Positions 14,611 to 16,604 of a stretch of DNA of 16,604 nucleotides are shown in pieces. The stretch comes from CAYSHJ01 sp964589725 (lineage in GTDB: Bacteria > Planctomycetota > Planctomycetia > Planctomycetales > Planctomycetaceae). Position 1 is the stretch's first letter; every line of letters starts with the position of its first letter. The translations under genes and the position numbers were made by a program. The stretch spans positions 1-16,604 of the forward strand of contig CAZPUJ010000521.1 of assembly GCA_964589725.1 (NCBI GenBank). Direction: 5' to 3'. Under the pieces are notes generated by a model. That model made no database searches, had not been told where the DNA came from, and saw nothing but the letters and a program-made list of their open reading frames with translations.

Positions 14611-14707
14611 CCACAAGCTGCCAGCTTGTGGTCTGAGCATTGGATGGCAAGCTCTCCCTTTGCCGTGGAGCGTCGAGACGGGGCACAAGCTGGCAGCTTG
14701 TGGCTAC
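14607..14707. repeat. Inverted pair of GTAGCCACAAGCTGCC hairpins spanning two stop codons
   Basis: A 24-bp sequence beginning gtagccacaagctgcc (14607-14630) returns as its exact complement at 14684-14707. Each copy is itself a hairpin (ccacaagct-gcc-agcttgtgg, 14611-14631; cacaagct-ggc-agcttgtg, 14684-14702). The TAG in the left copy (14608-14610) is the stop of the VWA gene, and the TAG in the right copy (complement of 14704-14706) is the stop of the convergent methyltransferase. The whole gap between the two genes is this element. Confidence 0.95.
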
Positions 14708-15432
14708 GCCGTCCAGGCCAGCGTCCAATGCCGGTCGGAGGTTTGTCGCACGGCGTCGGCGGGGATTCCGAACGGGCGAGCCAAGTCGTGGACTTCGGAC
14801 AACGTCAGCGCGGCGTGCAGGGAGTCTCGGAACAACTGCTGCGAATGAGTGTTCTCGTTCCCGGCATACGTCGCGACGATGTGATCGACATCGTCGACGG
14901 TTTGCGGGCGAAGCAGATCGCGGACGAAGAGAACTCCGCCGTCGCGAAGGACTCGCAGCATCTCGGCCAGCACGTCGTGCGGTTCGGGAATGTGATGCAC
15001 GATGCTGTTGGAAATGACGGCCTGAAAGTGGCCATTCTGATACGGCATTTTTTTTGCGTCGATGCGTTCGACATGGATCACGTGCGACAGGCCGGTACTG
15101 ACGATGTTGCGACGAGCCAGTTTGAGCATCTCGTCGGCCAAATCGATAGCTGTGATGTTGGGACCACTGGGAAATTCCGCGGATCGTTCCTGTGAACGAG
15201 GAGGAAGGCGGCGGTACAACTCGATGGGAATCAACGCCGTTCCAGTACCGACGTCAAGAATTGGGAACGCCGCTGCATCATTCGTCAACCGCGAAGAGAG
15301 GCCGCTCGCACGACAGAACTCCAGCAGATGTTCGACGAACAGGCGGTTGACCGTGGCGTGGTCCATCGCGTCGTAGTCGCGCGCGTCTTCGACAGTATCC
15401 ATGACTTCGGGTTCGAGACGTCGGGGCAACAT
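14704..15432 (-). CDS. Class I SAM-dependent methyltransferase
   Basis: 242 residues. Motif I ILDVGTGTALIPIEL (58-72) holds SAM, D97 in ITAIDLAD is the acidic end of strand 2, RIDAKKMPYQNGHFQAVISN (123-142) contains motif II, and SIVHHIPEP (143-151) the post-II loop. VLRDGGVLFVRDLLRP (161-176) is motif III. The N-terminal block RRLEPEVMDTVEDARDYDAM (4-23) recalls a planctomycete/cyanobacterial family whose members start just before EPEVMD, which supports ATG 15432. The fold resembles UbiE/small-molecule methyltransferases; the substrate is unknown. No signal peptide. The upstream leader carries four tandem 7-mers and no obvious ribosome site. Its stop codon comes from the 14684-14707 repeat. 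Confidence 0.88.
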   Translation of the reverse strand: MLPRRLEPEVMDTVEDARDYDAMDHATVNRLFVEHLLEFCRASGLSSRLTNDAAAFPILDVGTGTALIPIELYRRLPPRSQERSAEFPSGPNITAIDLADEMLKLARRNIVSTGLSHVIHVERIDAKKMPYQNGHFQAVISNSIVHHIPEPHDVLAEMLRVLRDGGVLFVRDLLRPQTVDDVDHIVATYAGNENTHSQQLFRDSLHAALTLSEVHDLARPFGIPADAVRQTSDRHWTLAWTA

Positions 15433-15444
15433 GCGTGAGTGTCC

Positions 15445-15472
15445 AGAGGTCAGAGGTCAGAGGTCAGAGGTT
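15445..15472. repeat. Tandem heptamer AGAGGTC x4
   Basis: agaggtc at 15445, 15452 and 15459, then agaggtt at 15466, a perfect 7-bp period. It begins 13 bp upstream of the methyltransferase ATG on the minus strand and so lies in its leader or promoter. The number of copies could vary between strains. Confidence 0.9.
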
Positions 15473-15769
15473 CGGACACACTTGAGTCGATTTTGACGCA
15501 CCGGGCAATTCGCTCGGAAGACCGTTCAACACAGCGGTTCCGGCGGCGCCGCCAGGTTCGACGGAAACGGCGCACGTGCCAATTGTGCCACGACGTGGCC
15601 GCCTTGCCACGTGAAATGTGGTGGAAACTCAACGCGTTATCACCGGCCGCGTGATAGGTTTTTGCCGGCGGTGTGCGCAGTCGGGTGGCGTCCCGCCTTC
15701 AGTCGGTGAATCAAAGTCGGCGGAAGCCGGAACTCCAACATCGTCCGAAAATCAGGAAGGTGAGACGAG
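15473..15769. other. Divergent intergenic region
   Basis: This ~300-bp gap between the methyltransferase (-) and the secreted protein (+) shows no gene. It has inverted repeats acgtggc-cgcctt-gccacgt (15593-15612) and tatcac-cggccgc-gtgata (15638-15656), the latter followed by ggttttt. Both promoters should lie here; no hexamer pair is convincing. Confidence 0.45.
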
Positions 15770-16348
15770 ATGATCATGACACGTCGAACGATTTTGGCGA
15801 TCGTCCTCGGGAGTTTTCTGGTCTTGGCGAATGCGTCGCCGAGTCTGGCGTTCGGTTGGCGACATCACTTCGGTGGCAGCTCCGGATCGACGAACGCCGG
15901 CGAAATCGGAGTTGCGTCGACGCCGCTGACGTCGGGAGATGGCGTGCCGGGGACGCTCGGCCTGACGTATCAACAGCGGACCAAGCGAGTGAACTCGGAC
16001 ATTCATCCTCGCGTCGGCTTGTTGGAGATCACCGTCAGCGCTGCGACCTTTCGCAACATGCCCTCCCGTCACGACATCAAAGTTACGGTCGAGGACGAAG
16101 CGGGACACTTCGAAGAGTTGGAAGGTTACTACGGCGAAGACGACAAGTGGCACTTCGAATCGAAACCGCTGTATCCCGGCATCCCGCACATCTACGACGT
16201 GAAATTCGAGGAAATGAAGATCGAGATGAAGCGGGAACGCAAGTACGACAAAATCGTCGAATCGGAAATCGAGAAGAAAGTCCGCGACTTGGGCGTCCGC
16301 CGCGTGCGGCTGATTCCCGGTCGGATCGTGTTCCTCAACTACCCGTAG
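15770..16348 (+). CDS. Small secreted protein of unknown function
   Basis: 192 residues. A classical signal peptide is visible: MTRR, a hydrophobic core ILAIVLGSFLVLANA, and SLA near residue 27 as likely cleavage site. The mature protein begins with a Gly/Ser-rich segment (30-65), then a compact beta-looking core (about 75-140; VGLLEITVSAATFRNMPSRH, then DIKVTVEDEAGHFEELEGYY), then a highly charged helix (145-176, FEEMKIEMKRERKYDKIVES and onward). No catalytic motif or known domain was recognised and there are no cysteines in the mature part. ATG 15770 is preceded by AGGAAGGTGAG, a strong site; ATG 15776 is an alternative two codons in. It is monocistronic, divergent from the methyltransferase. 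Confidence 0.8.
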   Translation: MIMTRRTILAIVLGSFLVLANASPSLAFGWRHHFGGSSGSTNAGEIGVASTPLTSGDGVPGTLGLTYQQRTKRVNSDIHPRVGLLEITVSAATFRNMPSRHDIKVTVEDEAGHFEELEGYYGEDDKWHFESKPLYPGIPHIYDVKFEEMKIEMKRERKYDKIVESEIEKKVRDLGVRRVRLIPGRIVFLNYP

Positions 16349-16501
16349 ACCTGCTGGTTCGAAGAATGGCCCGGTCGAAGGCGCGAGACTTCATTGCCGG
16401 CCTTGCCCAGCCGTTGATTGAGCCGCTCATCACACATAGGCCGCGGCGACTGCGACATCTGCTCACGGCTGGCTAATTCTTCAATCTGCGTCTGGATTCA
16501 A
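16349..16501. other. Intergenic tail before the terminal hairpin element
   Basis: No convincing gene or intrinsic terminator for the secreted-protein gene was found here. A short frame at 16367-16476 exists but lacks support. Confidence 0.4.
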
Positions 16502-16567
16502 ATACAAGCCCGAAGCGCAAGCGAGAGATTTCTGCACCTTTCTCTCGCTTGCGCTTCGGGCTTGTAT
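16502..16567. repeat. Perfect 27-bp hairpin of gcccgaagcgcaagcgagag type
   Basis: Arms at 16502-16528 and 16541-16567 are exact complements over 27 bp with the 12-nt loop tttctgcacctt. Further out, gctggctaatt (16468-16478) and aattagccggc (16594-16604) are complementary at 10 of 11 bases, so the hairpin sits within a larger inverted unit that reaches the window edge. It could end transcription of the secreted-protein gene. Confidence 0.92.
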
Positions 16568-16604
16568 GACTGCACAGACCACCTATCCGGACAAATTAGC
16601 CGGC

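Noticed and set aside
15638..15663. Intrinsic terminator tatcac...gtgata ggttttt
   Set aside because: The stem is only 6 bp, the T-run is offset, and no plus-strand gene ends upstream of it.
15673..16476. 267-residue plus-strand frame across the secreted-protein gene
   Set aside because: Arg-rich shadow in another frame; the 15770 frame has a signal peptide and strong ribosome site.
16367..16476. 36-residue frame MARSKARDFIAGLAQPLIEP
   Set aside because: Somewhat helical, but too short, with no ribosome site and no recognised family.

Overview
The window reads as chromosomal DNA of a planctomycete (Planctomycetota). The arguments are gene content and intergenic style: the 5' end of a DUF1549-type protein, a Tat-exported Gfo/Idh/MocA oxidoreductase, a large membrane-anchored VWA/glutamine-amidotransferase-like protein, and many gene-end palindromes and 7-bp tandem arrays of the kind these genomes carry. 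Genus and species cannot be told from the sequence.

Layout. 1-296 (-): start of a DUF1549-like protein, cut by the window edge. 479-1834 (+): polytopic membrane protein, convergent with an overlapping two-gene minus-strand unit (zinc-ribbon protein 3020-3652, then a METTL25/Methyltransf_32-like methyltransferase 1857-3047). Divergent from that unit is a Tsr3/DTW-superfamily protein (3774-4268), which converges on an AlaC-like aminotransferase (4427-5659, -) across a 175-bp palindromic element. Next come a membrane-anchored parvulin-type foldase (5885-7174, -) and tRNA-Ser(CGA) at 7487-7573 with its own terminator.

From the tRNA to about 10.2 kb lies an accessory-looking stretch: broken reading frames (7644-7900), a HEPN-like gene disrupted inside its R-x4-H motif (7851-8439), a 550-bp field of hairpin repeats, an intact-looking VapBC-type toxin-antitoxin pair (8991-9622, -), and a P-loop kinase remnant (9879-10123). 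A tRNA flanked by decayed genes and a TA module suggests an old integration or insertion hot spot, but no integrase or att repeat was found.

The right part returns to core-style genes: the Gfo/Idh/MocA oxidoreductase (10313-11698), the VWA protein (12013-14610), a class I methyltransferase (14704-15432, -) and a secreted protein (15770-16348). Almost every boundary here carries a hairpin element, often two copies in inverted orientation. In two places the element supplies the stop codons or last codons of the flanking genes.

No complete new defence or biosynthetic system is visible. The most interesting points are the HEPN-like gene broken by a 4-bp duplication exactly at its catalytic motif, the bacterial Tsr3-like protein, and the paired-hairpin elements, one of which shows compensatory stem changes and another of which provides stop codons for both convergent genes.
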